Source: JAXDLK01 sp034666665
GTDB taxonomy: Bacteria; Desulfobacterota; Binatia; JACPRU01
Assembly: GCA_034666665.1 (NCBI GenBank)
Contig: JAXDLK010000254.1
Span: 1 to 17,449, forward strand
DNA length: 17,449 nt
Direction of reading: 5' to 3'
The notes beneath the pieces were generated by a model. The model had not been told where the DNA came from and did no database searches. It worked only from the letters and a program-made list of their open reading frames with translations. The translations under genes and the position numbers were made by a program. Positions within the stretch are counted from its first letter, which is position 1, and each line of letters starts with the position of its first letter. Positions 1 to 7,801 of the stretch are shown here, one piece after another.

Positions 1-147
1 GACCTGTCCGCGAAACTCCGCAGGAGGCTCGACGGTCGGGCGCGCGTAATCCGGTCCGACCTCCAGGTGCGCGAGCTTGCCGATCGCGGAGCACCCCGCG
101 AAGAGCACCGCCGCTGCGACGGCGGCCAGCGACGCCCCTACCCTCAT
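1..147 (-). CDS. RND efflux outer-membrane factor lipoprotein (OprM/NodT type), N-terminal 49 residues only
   Basis: Only the first 49 codons lie in the window; the gene runs off the left edge. The product would be the outer-membrane channel that completes the pump encoded just upstream. The start has basic residues, a hydrophobic stretch and a lipobox LFAGC with the acylated cysteine at residue 19, so it is a lipoprotein. Residues 30-37 read VGPDYARP, followed by a proline-rich stretch ending in FRG, which is the usual mature N-terminus of the OprM/NodT family. The ATG overlaps the permease stop codon as ATGA. A purine-rich AGGAGGAGG ribosome-binding site lies inside the end of the permease gene, so translation is probably coupled. 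The family call rests on the short N-terminal signature and the operon position. Confidence 0.85.
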   Translation of the reverse strand, partial: MRVGASLAAVAAAVLFAGCSAIGKLAHLEVGPDYARPTVEPPAEFRGQV

Positions 148-3100
148 CGGCCTCCTCCTCCGGCGGCTGCCGGCATGCTCGCCGGCTCGGGCGCGGGGTC
201 CACCGCGGCCTTCCGCGTCCCGCGAGAGAGCCGCTCGACGACCACGAAGAGGACGGGAATCAGGAAGATCGCGAACGCCGTCGAGAAGATCATGCCGGTG
301 ATCGTCACCGTGCCGATCAGCCGCCGGGCCTCTCCGCCCGCGCCGAGCGCCGTCCACAGCGGGAACAGGCCGAGGATGAAGGCGAACGACGTCATGAGAA
401 TCGGGCGCAGTCGCAGGCGGGCGCCGTTCAGAGCCGCGTCGACGACGGAAGCCCCCTTGTCGATCTCCGCCTTGGCGAACTCGACGATGAGGATGGCGTT
501 CTTCGCCGAGAGCCCGATCAACATGATGAGCCCGATCTGTGCGTACACGTCGTTGTCGAGCTGGCGCGCCCAGAGGCCGAAGAACGCGCCGCACACCGCG
601 ACCGGAGTCGAGAGCAGAACGCTGAACGGCAGCGACCAGCTCTCGTACAGAGCCGCGAGGATGAGGAACACGAAGATGATCGAGAGCACGAAGACTCCCG
701 CCGCCCCGCCGGCGACGGCCTGCTGATACGTCATTCCGTTCCAGGCGTACGCCATGTCACGAGGCAGCACCTGGCTCGCGATCTCCGCGACCGCCGCCAT
801 CGCTTGACCGGTGCTGTAGCCCGGCGCAGGCGTGGCGAAGACCTCGATGGCCCGGTAGCCGTTGAACCGCGTGGTGAACTCCGGGCCTGATGCCTTCTGC
901 ATGTCGACCAGCGTCGACAACGGGACCATCGCCCCTCCACGATTGCGGACGAAGAACTGCCCGACGTCCTTCGCGTCGCTACGGTACCGCGGCTCGGCCT
1001 CCACGAAGACCTTCCAGACTCGCCCGAAGCGGTTGAACTGGTTCACGTAGTAGCCGCCGAGAAGCGTCTGAAGCGTGCCGTAGACGTCCTGGATCGGGAT
1101 GCCGAGCTTAAACACCTTGTCGTCGTCGACCCCCGCGAAGAGCTGAGGCACCGCGGGCGCGAAGGTGACCGCGAGGCGGCTGAACTCCGGTCGCTCGTGC
1201 GCGGCCTCCAGGAACCGCTGCGTGTTCTGCCAGAGGTAGTCGACGGAGTTGCCGGCGCGATCCTGGAGGAAGAAGTCGACGCCGCCCGCTTGTCCGATGC
1301 CGGGGATCGCTGGCGGGAGGAGCGCGAAGGCCAGCGCCTCGGGGAGCGCGGCGAGCTTCCGGTTCAAGGAAGCGACGATGGCCGGGGACGAAAGAGCGCG
1401 TGTCCTCCGTTCCTCGTATGGATCCAGCTGGCAGAAGAAGATGCCGCTTCGGGTGCTGCTCGTCTGCGAGAGAAAGCTGAAGCCCGAGATCGCGTTGTAA
1501 TAGTGGACTCCGGGCTCCTTCCTCAGAACCTCTTCGATCCGCCGCATCGTCGCGTCGGTACGCTGCAACGATGCGGCCGGCGGCAGCTGGACGTTCATCA
1601 GGAAGTAACCTTGATCTTCGTCCGGCAAGAACGATTGCGGCAGGATTCTTCCCAAGCTTCCTGCGCACACCGTGAACACACCGAGCAGGATCAGGGACAA
1701 GACGACCTTGCGAATCAAGAAGGCGCAGATCCTGAGGTAGCCCCGCTGCGCGGACTCGAAAGACCTGTTGAAGAGAGCGAAGAATCGCGAGAGCGGGCCC
1801 GTCGCCCCCTTCGTGCTCCGCGGCCGCAGGAGGAGCGCGCCGAGCGCAGGGCTCAGCGTCAACGCATTGAATGCGGAGAGCAGGACCGAGAACGCGATCG
1901 TCAGTGCGAACTGACGGTAGAGCGAGCCGGTGATGCCGACGATGAGGCCGGCCGGAATGAAGACCGCGGAGAGAACGAGCGCGATGCCGACGAGCGCACC
2001 GCCGACCTCGTCCATCGCCTCCAGCGCCGCGTCGCGCGGCGATCGTCCCTGCTCGATCTTGGCCTCGATCGCCTCGACGACGACGATCGCGTCGTCGACC
2101 ACCAGGCCGACGGCGAGCACGAGGCCGAGCAGCGACAGCGTATTGGTGGTGAATCCGACCATAGGAAAGAATAGGAACGCCCCCACAAGCGACACCGGGA
2201 TGGTGAGGATCGGTATCAGCGTGGCGCGCCAGTTCTGCAGGAACAGGAACACGACCAAGACGACGAGGCCGACTGCCTCGAGCAGCGTGATCAGGATCTC
2301 CCTCGCGCCCTCGGTGACGGGAACCGTCGTGTCGAGCGTCAGCCGGAGCGTCATGTCTCCAGGAAAACGCTCGGCGAGCTCGGCCATCTTCGCCTTCGCC
2401 AGCGTGGCGGTGGCGAGCGCGTTCGAGCCCGGAGTCTGGTAGAGCAGGATCACCGCGGCCGGCTCGCCGTTGGTGTATGCCCGCTGCGTATAGCTCTCGG
2501 CGCCGAGCGCGATCCGCGCCACGTCCTTCAGTCGCACGAGGGATCCGTCGTTGTTCGCGCGGAGCACGATGTCGCCGAACTCTTCCGCGGTCAGCAGGCG
2601 GCCCTTGGCCCGGACCGTGTACGTGAGCTCACGTCCCGATGGCGCGGGCTCGCCCCCGATCGTACCGGCGGGGTTGACGACGTTCTGTGCCGAGATCGCG
2701 TTGGCGATGTCGGTGACGGTCAACCCGAGCTTGGAGAGCGTATCGGGCGCGACCCAGACCCGCATCGCGTAGTTGGCCGCCCCGAAGATTCTGAACTGAC
2801 CGACCCCGGGGATGCGCGAGAGCTCGTCCTGCACGTTGATGGCGACGTAGTTCGCGAGGAAGGTCTGATCGTACGTCCGCTTCGGCGAGGCGATCGTGTA
2901 CACCAAGAGCGGAATACCGACCGACTGTTGTGTGGTGAGACCGTAGGCGCTCACGCTCGCCGGCAGGCTCGATTGTGCTTGCGCCAGTCGGTTCTGGACC
3001 TGGACCTGATCGATGTCGACGTCGGTGCCGACGTCGAAGCTCACCTGCAGCGACATCGTGCCGTCGCTGCCATTGATGGACTGCATGTAGATCATGTTCT

Positions 3101-3317
3101 TCGCGCCGTTCACCTGCTCCTCGATCGGAGTCGCGACCGAGCTCTCGACGGTGAGGGCGTCGGCGCCGGGATACGTGGCACTCGTGCGGATGATCGGCGG
3201 CACGATCTCGGGAAACTGCGCGACCGGCAGCCGCGAGACCATCACGGCTCCGGCGATCACGAAGAAGATGGCGATGACGATCGCCACGATGGGACGATTG
3301 ATGAAGAACTTCGACAT
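144..3317 (-). CDS. RND multidrug efflux permease, AcrB/MexB/MexF-like (HAE-1 family)
   Basis: Inner-membrane proton/drug antiporter of a tripartite efflux system, 1057 residues, a normal full length for the family. It starts with the classic MSKFFINRPIVAIV segment (TM1) and carries two large periplasmic regions between TM1-TM2 and TM7-TM8. The proton-relay residues are all visible: the Asp pair D408-D409 in TM4 (GLVVDDA), K939 in TM10 (LSAKNA) and R971 in TM11. The tail is short and Ala/Pro/Gly-rich. The start lies 3 nt after the adaptor stop, and the end overlaps the outer-membrane factor start by 4 nt, so the pump genes form one unit. Substrates cannot be told from sequence; drugs, solvents or aromatic compounds are typical for the family. 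Confidence 0.96.
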   Translation of the reverse strand: MSKFFINRPIVAIVIAIFFVIAGAVMVSRLPVAQFPEIVPPIIRTSATYPGADALTVESSVATPIEEQVNGAKNMIYMQSINGSDGTMSLQVSFDVGTDVDIDQVQVQNRLAQAQSSLPASVSAYGLTTQQSVGIPLLVYTIASPKRTYDQTFLANYVAINVQDELSRIPGVGQFRIFGAANYAMRVWVAPDTLSKLGLTVTDIANAISAQNVVNPAGTIGGEPAPSGRELTYTVRAKGRLLTAEEFGDIVLRANNDGSLVRLKDVARIALGAESYTQRAYTNGEPAAVILLYQTPGSNALATATLAKAKMAELAERFPGDMTLRLTLDTTVPVTEGAREILITLLEAVGLVVLVVFLFLQNWRATLIPILTIPVSLVGAFLFFPMVGFTTNTLSLLGLVLAVGLVVDDAIVVVEAIEAKIEQGRSPRDAALEAMDEVGGALVGIALVLSAVFIPAGLIVGITGSLYRQFALTIAFSVLLSAFNALTLSPALGALLLRPRSTKGATGPLSRFFALFNRSFESAQRGYLRICAFLIRKVVLSLILLGVFTVCAGSLGRILPQSFLPDEDQGYFLMNVQLPPAASLQRTDATMRRIEEVLRKEPGVHYYNAISGFSFLSQTSSTRSGIFFCQLDPYEERRTRALSSPAIVASLNRKLAALPEALAFALLPPAIPGIGQAGGVDFFLQDRAGNSVDYLWQNTQRFLEAAHERPEFSRLAVTFAPAVPQLFAGVDDDKVFKLGIPIQDVYGTLQTLLGGYYVNQFNRFGRVWKVFVEAEPRYRSDAKDVGQFFVRNRGGAMVPLSTLVDMQKASGPEFTTRFNGYRAIEVFATPAPGYSTGQAMAAVAEIASQVLPRDMAYAWNGMTYQQAVAGGAAGVFVLSIIFVFLILAALYESWSLPFSVLLSTPVAVCGAFFGLWARQLDNDVYAQIGLIMLIGLSAKNAILIVEFAKAEIDKGASVVDAALNGARLRLRPILMTSFAFILGLFPLWTALGAGGEARRLIGTVTITGMIFSTAFAIFLIPVLFVVVERLSRGTRKAAVDPAPEPASMPAAAGGGGR

Positions 3318-3320
3318 GGG

Positions 3321-4499
3321 CTAGCCCTGGTGGCTCGAAGTCTCGGCCACCGAAACGGGGGCGGCCTTCGGATTCACGACCACTCCGTCCTTGATCTTCT
3401 GCAGCCCTTCGGTGACGACGCGGTCCCCGGCGTGGAGCCCCTCGTCGATGATCCAGAGACTGCCCACCTGCTCGCTCGGCTTGACGGTGCGAAACGCGAC
3501 CTTGTTGTCGGGACCGACGACCGCGACCTGGTACTGGCCCTGGGTCTCCTGAACGGCCCGTTGCGGGACGAGCAACGCCGCTCGCCTGACGCGGATCGGC
3601 GCGCGCACTTTCGCGTACTGACCCGGTCGCAGGATGTCGTCTCGATTCGGGAAGAGGGCTTGGATCTGAATCGTGCCCGTCTGGATCTCGACCTGTCGAT
3701 TCGCGACGTAGAAGTTGCCCGGATACCGGTACGTGCTGCCGTCGGCGAGGATCAGCTCGAGGTCCGGCTCGTCTTTGGCCCGCCCGGTTCGTTGATGCTC
3801 CTTGATGCGTTCGGCGAAGCGCAGGTACTCCTGCTCGCTGATCGGGAAACTGACCTTGATCGGATTGAGCTGCGACACGGTCGTGAGCAACGTCGCCGAG
3901 GTCACCAGGTCGCCCACTTGTACCGTGGCGATCCCGGCAATCCCGTCGATCGGCGCGAACACCTGTGTCCACCCGAGATCGAGCTTTGCGGTCTGTACGG
4001 CAGCTTGGGCGGCCTCGACCTGCGCCTGGCTTCCACGGGCCGCCTGCACCGCGTCGTCGAGCTCCTCCGTGCTGACGGCCCCCTTGGCGGCGAGAGGCGT
4101 GTAGCGAGCGACGTCGAGCTGATTCTTCTTGAGCGCCGCTCGCTGCTGCGCGAGATTGCCGAGCGCCTGATCGAGCGCGTTCTTGTATTCGCGATCATCG
4201 ATCTGAAAGAGCAACTGGCCGGCTTTCACGTCGGCCCCGTCGGCGTAGTTCTGCTTCAACAGGTAGCCCTGCACGCGCGGCCGCACCTGGGCATTGACGA
4301 ACCCGTCGGTCGTCCCCACCCATTCCGAATAGATCGGCACGTCCTGCTCGACGACGTTGACCACGAAGACCTCCGCCGCGGGCGGAGGGGTCATTGCTTC
4401 CTTGCGGCACGCGCTCGAGACGAGCGCCGCAACGACCGTTGCGGCCCCACACGCGATTCGCAGAAGTCCCGTTCTCTCGGAGCCGTGGGGCGTCGTCAT
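3321..4499 (-). CDS. RND efflux periplasmic adaptor (membrane fusion) lipoprotein, AcrA/MexA/MexE-like
   Basis: 392-residue adaptor that bridges the inner-membrane permease and outer-membrane channel. The N-terminus has a hydrophobic segment and lipobox LVSSAC with the cysteine at residue 31. It then shows the split biotinyl-lipoyl domain (about 68-100 and 178-210, including RPRVQGYL and FAPIDGIAG), an intervening Ala/Gln-rich helical hairpin (about 103-173), and beta-barrel and membrane-proximal domains to the C-terminus (LRPGQYAKVRAPI, then LLVPQRAVQ). The chosen ATG overlaps the STAS gene stop as ATGA and has GGAGA just upstream. The frame stays open further upstream, to about 4925, but that stretch covers the STAS gene and its promoter and has no adaptor-like content. 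Confidence 0.95.
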   Translation of the reverse strand: MTTPHGSERTGLLRIACGAATVVAALVSSACRKEAMTPPPAAEVFVVNVVEQDVPIYSEWVGTTDGFVNAQVRPRVQGYLLKQNYADGADVKAGQLLFQIDDREYKNALDQALGNLAQQRAALKKNQLDVARYTPLAAKGAVSTEELDDAVQAARGSQAQVEAAQAAVQTAKLDLGWTQVFAPIDGIAGIATVQVGDLVTSATLLTTVSQLNPIKVSFPISEQEYLRFAERIKEHQRTGRAKDEPDLELILADGSTYRYPGNFYVANRQVEIQTGTIQIQALFPNRDDILRPGQYAKVRAPIRVRRAALLVPQRAVQETQGQYQVAVVGPDNKVAFRTVKPSEQVGSLWIIDEGLHAGDRVVTEGLQKIKDGVVVNPKAAPVSVAETSSHQG

Positions 4500-4780
4500 G
4501 TCTTCTCCGCTTCTCTTCGGCGTGCTTCCCGCTCTCGGAGGATCCAGTCGCGTATGTAGGACGAGCAATGCCGGAGCTCGGTACCCTCCGCCTCGCAGGC
4601 ATCGAGAAAACGCACTGCCTCCACGTCGACGAGAGTCACATCGTGCAGGTCCAAGGCGGTCTTTGCCGCCCCGGCACCGATTCCGGCTCTCAATGCCTCG
4701 AGGTGCTCCGATCGAATTCGGCCGCTCAGGCAAAGGACCGTTCTCTGGGCGTCCGACCTCTCGTCGATTCTCAGCGTCAC
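4496..4780 (-). CDS. STAS-domain protein (anti-sigma-antagonist-like), first gene of the efflux operon
   Basis: Small cytoplasmic protein of 94 residues with a STAS-like pattern: a beta strand VLCLSGRI, then TALDLHDVTLVDVEAVRFL, ending in a C-terminal signature LRHCSSYIRDWI. It is clearly paralogous to the protein at 8809-9078 (about 40% identity by eye, alignable without gaps). STAS proteins usually bind partner proteins in regulatory cascades. The position normally phosphorylated in SpoIIAA-type proteins (D-S-S/T-G) is D-V-E-A here, so classical phospho-switching is unlikely. I chose the GTG at 4780 because it has GGAG nine bases upstream, it matches where the paralog starts, and the longer GTG start at 4822 would lie inside the -24 promoter element. 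The stop overlaps the adaptor start as ATGA. Its role in the operon is unknown; a regulatory accessory is my guess. Confidence 0.8.
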   Translation of the reverse strand: MTLRIDERSDAQRTVLCLSGRIRSEHLEALRAGIGAGAAKTALDLHDVTLVDVEAVRFLDACEAEGTELRHCSSYIRDWILREREARRREAEKT

Positions 4781-4805
4781 CTCGTGTGGCTCCGCCGTGG
4801 ATCGA

Positions 4806-4821
4806 TGCAAGCGAGGCGCCA
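4806..4821 (-). promoter_or_regulatory. sigma-54 (-24/-12) promoter of the STAS-RND efflux operon
   Basis: On the minus strand the sequence reads TGGCGCCTCGCTTGCA. Against TGGCACG-N4-TTGCW it matches 10 of 12 defined positions, with the invariant GG and GC exactly 10 nt apart. The transcript would start near 4795, giving a leader of about 15 nt before the GTG at 4780, with GGAG within it. An activator gene for this class of promoter lies directly upstream. A palindromic array stands about 70-115 bp upstream of the predicted start site. This is a pattern match; no start site has been measured. Confidence 0.7.
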
Positions 4822-4863
4822 CTCGTAAGTCGCGGATCGACCGATGCTTGGCCTTCTCGTTCG

Positions 4864-4910
4864 ATGCCGAAGCTTCGGCATTTGCCGATTTTCGGCGGCG
4901 CGCTTCGGCA
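4864..4910. promoter_or_regulatory. Palindromic array, probable enhancer (UAS) for the efflux-operon sigma-54 promoter
   Basis: A perfect 18-bp palindrome ATGCCGAAGCTTCGGCAT lies at 4864-4881. It is followed at once by an imperfect dyad TGCCGATTTTCGGCG (4883-4897) and a further half-site CTTCGGCAT (4903-4911). The shared half-site is TGCCGA/TCGGCA. The array covers about -69 to -115 relative to the predicted start near 4795, the usual distance for enhancer-binding proteins that act by DNA looping. The likely ligand is the Fis-type HTH of EBP1, encoded just upstream; this assignment is inference. A conventional repressor site is the alternative. Confidence 0.55.
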
Positions 4911-4996
4911 TCCGTCGGACGGCACGAAGACGAGGCGGGTGCTACGGTGATTCGCGTGATCCCCGCGTCGAGGAGCTGCGATTTCGCGGAAGGTGG

Positions 4997-6772
4997 CTAC
5001 GCGGACTTGAGCTTGAACCGGTGCTTGTCGATTCCCAGGTTGGCGATCTTCGACTCGAGCGTTTGCCGTGGAATACCGAGCCTAGTCGCCGCGCCGGCCG
5101 GTCCTGAAACCCGTCCCACGCTCTCGGCGAGGGCCGCCTCGATCACTTCCCGTTCTCTTCGGGGATCGATGCGAGGAAGCCCGCTTTCGTTCCGCGGCGG
5201 GCCGGCAGGCACTTCTCGCTTCAGCCATGCCGCGTCGACCGAGAACGTGTCGCCTTCGCACAGGACGATGGCCCGTTCGATGACGTTCTGGAGCTCGCGA
5301 ATGTTCCCCGGCCAGTCGTAAGCACGGCAGAGATCGATCGTCTTCTTCGTGATCGTCGTGATCCTCTTGCCAGCCTGCTTCGCATAACGATCGATCAGGT
5401 ACTCCACGAGCAGCGGAATGTCGTCCGCGCGCTCTCGTAACGGCGGCACCTCGAGCGGAAATACGTTCAGCCTGTAAAACAGGTCGGGACGGAACCTGCC
5501 CTCGGCGACGGCGGCCTCCAGGTCACGGTTCGTGGCCGCAAGCACACGGACGTCCACCGAGATCGGCTGGCTGCTGCCGACGCGCTCGAATTCGCGCTCT
5601 TGCAGCACCCGCAGCAGAGCGCTCTGCGCTTCCATCGACAGCTCGCCGACCTCGTCGAGGAAAATCGTTCCACCATCCGCCGCTTCGAAGCGTCCGGCTC
5701 GTCGCTGGAGCGCTCCCGTGAAGGCGCCCTTTTCGTGTCCGAACAGCTCGGATGCCATCAGCGAAGGTGGAATGGCCGCGCAATTCACGCGGATGAACGC
5801 CCGCGTCGCCCGGCGCGACCGCTTGTGGATGGCACGAGCGATCAATTCCTTTCCGGTTCCGGTCTCGCCCGAGATCAGTACCGTGGAATCCGTCGGTGCG
5901 ACCTTCGCGACTTGCCCGAGCACACGACGCAAGGCGTCCGAGGAGCCGACGATTTCCTCGAACATCGACGAGACGTCGATCTCCTCCCGCAAGGCGAGGT
6001 TCTCTCCGCAGGTTCTCTCTTCGGATTGCTTGCGATCCTCGATGTCGGTCCCCGTCGCATACCAGCGAAGGATCTGTCCCTGCTCGCTTCGCAGCGGACT
6101 GTAATGGACGAGAAACCAGCGATACCGACCGTCTCTGTCGCGTGCACGTTGCTCCAGTTGAAAGGGGATGCCTCGTGCGAGCCCGGCTTCTCGCGCGTCC
6201 GCCACGCTCTCGACATCCTCCGGATGGAACACTCGGCTACGAAAATCGCAAACCTCCACTTCCTCGCGGCTGAGCCCCGTGTATTCCAGCGCAGCTCGGT
6301 TCCAGTAGAGGGACCTGCCATCGAGGCCCAAGACGACGATGAGCTGGGGTACGGCATCGATGATTCCGCGTAGCTCTCGTTCGTCGTCTCGCAGCTTCTC
6401 TTCGGCGCGCTTGAGATCCTCGATATCGGTGTTGGTCCCGTACCATCGGAGGACCGTGCCGCGGTCGTCGTGGACCGGTTCGGCGCGAAACAGGAACCAG
6501 CGGTACTCTCCGTCGAACCGCCGCATTCGCGCCTCCTCCTCGCCCGGCTCTCCAGCGGCGAGGAGCGTTCGCCACGCACTCATCAACCGCCCCACATCCT
6601 GCGGATGAACCGGGCGTTGCCAGCCCCATCCGAGCGCGTCTTCCGCCGACAAGCCCGTGTAGTCGAGCCATCGCCGATTGAGAAACTCGGTGGTGCCGTC
6701 CGGGAGACAGCACCAGGCCAGCGCGGGGATCGTATCGATCATCTGGCGAAGCTGCGAGTCGGAGAGTTTCAT
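4997..6772 (-). CDS. Sigma-54-dependent transcriptional activator with two PAS domains (EBP1)
   Basis: Cytoplasmic enhancer-binding protein of 591 residues. Two PAS domains with PAC-like tails (about 1-122 and 130-250; endings RWYGTNTDIED and RWYATGTDIED) probably sense a small ligand or redox state. A short coiled linker (ENLALREEID) leads to the AAA+ domain: Walker A GETGTGKE (302-309), the sigma-54 contact loop GAFTGA (349-354), Walker B GGTIFLDEVGEL (367-378) and WPGNIRELQN (487-496). The C-terminus (about 556-585) is a Fis-type helix-turn-helix with RLGIPRQTLESKI. There is no receiver domain, so it is not a two-component response regulator. From PAS2 onward it closely resembles the C-terminal part of the giant regulator at 9075-14894. 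It lies directly upstream of the sigma-54-type efflux operon, its most likely target. The start is an ATG that begins a normal PAS domain. Confidence 0.95.
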   Translation of the reverse strand: MKLSDSQLRQMIDTIPALAWCCLPDGTTEFLNRRWLDYTGLSAEDALGWGWQRPVHPQDVGRLMSAWRTLLAAGEPGEEEARMRRFDGEYRWFLFRAEPVHDDRGTVLRWYGTNTDIEDLKRAEEKLRDDERELRGIIDAVPQLIVVLGLDGRSLYWNRAALEYTGLSREEVEVCDFRSRVFHPEDVESVADAREAGLARGIPFQLEQRARDRDGRYRWFLVHYSPLRSEQGQILRWYATGTDIEDRKQSEERTCGENLALREEIDVSSMFEEIVGSSDALRRVLGQVAKVAPTDSTVLISGETGTGKELIARAIHKRSRRATRAFIRVNCAAIPPSLMASELFGHEKGAFTGALQRRAGRFEAADGGTIFLDEVGELSMEAQSALLRVLQEREFERVGSSQPISVDVRVLAATNRDLEAAVAEGRFRPDLFYRLNVFPLEVPPLRERADDIPLLVEYLIDRYAKQAGKRITTITKKTIDLCRAYDWPGNIRELQNVIERAIVLCEGDTFSVDAAWLKREVPAGPPRNESGLPRIDPRREREVIEAALAESVGRVSGPAGAATRLGIPRQTLESKIANLGIDKHRFKLKSA

Positions 6773-6965
6773 GGGTTGTCGACTTCGCGCTCGATCTCAT
6801 CCTCGCGACCGAGATCGCGTACGAGGCGGAAGTCGCGAGAGCCGGGCACGGTCCGCCGACCGACCCGCCGCGAGCGATCGTCCTCCGCGTTCGGCAGATC
6901 GAATGCCATCCGATACCGGGCGAACAACCGCGCTTCTCGTCGTCTGCCAGCTGCTCGAAGCTCAC
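6773..6965. other. Intergenic region between pirin gene and EBP1, with a long-spaced inverted repeat and a weak -24/-12 match
   Basis: 193 bp without a convincing gene. An 8-bp perfect inverted repeat CTCGCGAC (6802-6809) / GTCGCGAG (6832-6839), spaced by 22 bp, would lie in the EBP1 leader. On the minus strand at 6893-6908, TGGCATTCGATCTGCC has GG and GC at the correct 10-nt spacing but only 8 of 12 consensus matches. That makes it a weak candidate for an EBP1 sigma-54 promoter (start near 6882, leader about 110 nt). A 46-codon minus-strand frame (6769-6909) overlaps the EBP1 start as ATGA but has no ribosome-binding site and no recognisable content. I see no clear sigma-70 promoter or terminator. 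Confidence 0.35.
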
Positions 6966-7664
6966 TCAAGCGAGGTCGAAGAGCAGGATCTCGGCGGGCT
7001 CGCGAGCGACGAGGCTGACAGCCGACTCGTTGCTGATCGCGGCTCCATCGCCGGCCGACAGAAGCTGGTCGTTCGCCGAGAGTCTCCCGCGCGCCACCTG
7101 CAGCCATGCATGCCGCCCCGCTCGCAGGGCATGCTCCAGCGCGGTACCCGAGGACAGGATCGCGGCATGCAGATCGACGTCCTGGTGAATCTCGACCGAG
7201 CCTTCGCGGGCGTCCCGCGAGGCGACCAGGGAAAAGCGGTCCGTTCGCCCCGCTTCGGGGAATGACCGCTGTTCGTACGACGGCGCCAGTCCCGCTTCCT
7301 CGGGAAGAATCCAGATCTGCAGAAAGTGGACGAGCTCCGTGCGCGAGTGGTTGAACTCGCTGTGAGCGACGCCGGTTCCGGCGCTCATCCGCTGTACGTC
7401 CCCGGGGCGGATGATGGAACCCGTCCCGAGGCTATCCTTGTGCTCGAGCGCCCCCTCGAGAACGTAGGTGATGATCTCCATGTCGCGATGCGAGTGAGTG
7501 CCGAAGCCCTGACCCGGCTGGACCCGGTCTTCGTTGATGACGCGAAGCGCGCGGAACCCCATAAAGCTGGGATCCTGGTAATCGGCGAAGGAAAACGTGT
7601 GGTAGCTCTCGAGCCACCCGTGCCGGGCATGGCCGCGTTCGTCGGCTCTTCGCACCTGAATCAT
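6966..7664 (-). CDS. Pirin-family bicupin protein (YhhW/YhaK-like)
   Basis: 232-residue double-cupin protein of the pirin family. The N-terminal cupin holds the metal-binding set: H57 and H59 in GTHSHRDMEII, then H101 and E103 in VAHSEFNHS. Other family hallmarks are HGWLESYHTFSFADY near the start and QPGQGFGTHSHRDMEI. Bacterial homologs bind Fe or another metal; some act as quercetin 2,3-dioxygenases and others affect metabolic enzymes or redox responses, so the substrate is not certain. The ATG at 7664 has a strong AGGAGGAG ribosome-binding site (7673-7680 on the complementary strand) at 8-nt spacing. A -24/-12 promoter lies about 45 bp upstream, so it is probably expressed with the divergent hydrolase. 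The C-terminal cupin shows no obvious metal site, as usual for the family. Confidence 0.92.
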   Translation of the reverse strand: MIQVRRADERGHARHGWLESYHTFSFADYQDPSFMGFRALRVINEDRVQPGQGFGTHSHRDMEIITYVLEGALEHKDSLGTGSIIRPGDVQRMSAGTGVAHSEFNHSRTELVHFLQIWILPEEAGLAPSYEQRSFPEAGRTDRFSLVASRDAREGSVEIHQDVDLHAAILSSGTALEHALRAGRHAWLQVARGRLSANDQLLSAGDGAAISNESAVSLVAREPAEILLFDLA

Positions 7665-7709
7665 GGCGCCATCTCCTCCTCGGCTTCATCGAGTCGCACC
7701 TGGTACTCG

Positions 7710-7725
7710 TGCAAGCGTCGTACCG
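7710..7725 (-). promoter_or_regulatory. sigma-54 (-24/-12) promoter of the pirin gene
   Basis: The minus strand reads CGGTACGACGCTTGCA. It matches TGGCACG-N4-TTGCW at 10 of 12 defined positions, including the GG/GC pair 10 nt apart and the whole TTGCA block. Transcription would start near 7699, giving a leader of about 35 nt that holds the AGGAGGAG site of the pirin gene. Its last 8 bases, CGCTTGCA, are identical to the end of the efflux-operon promoter. Pattern match only. Confidence 0.62.
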
Positions 7726-7801
7726 TCATGGTGCGCGTGACTTTCCCTTCGTGATCCACGCTGCCGCTGGATCTTCCGGCGAACGCGCCATCGCGATGTA
7801 C

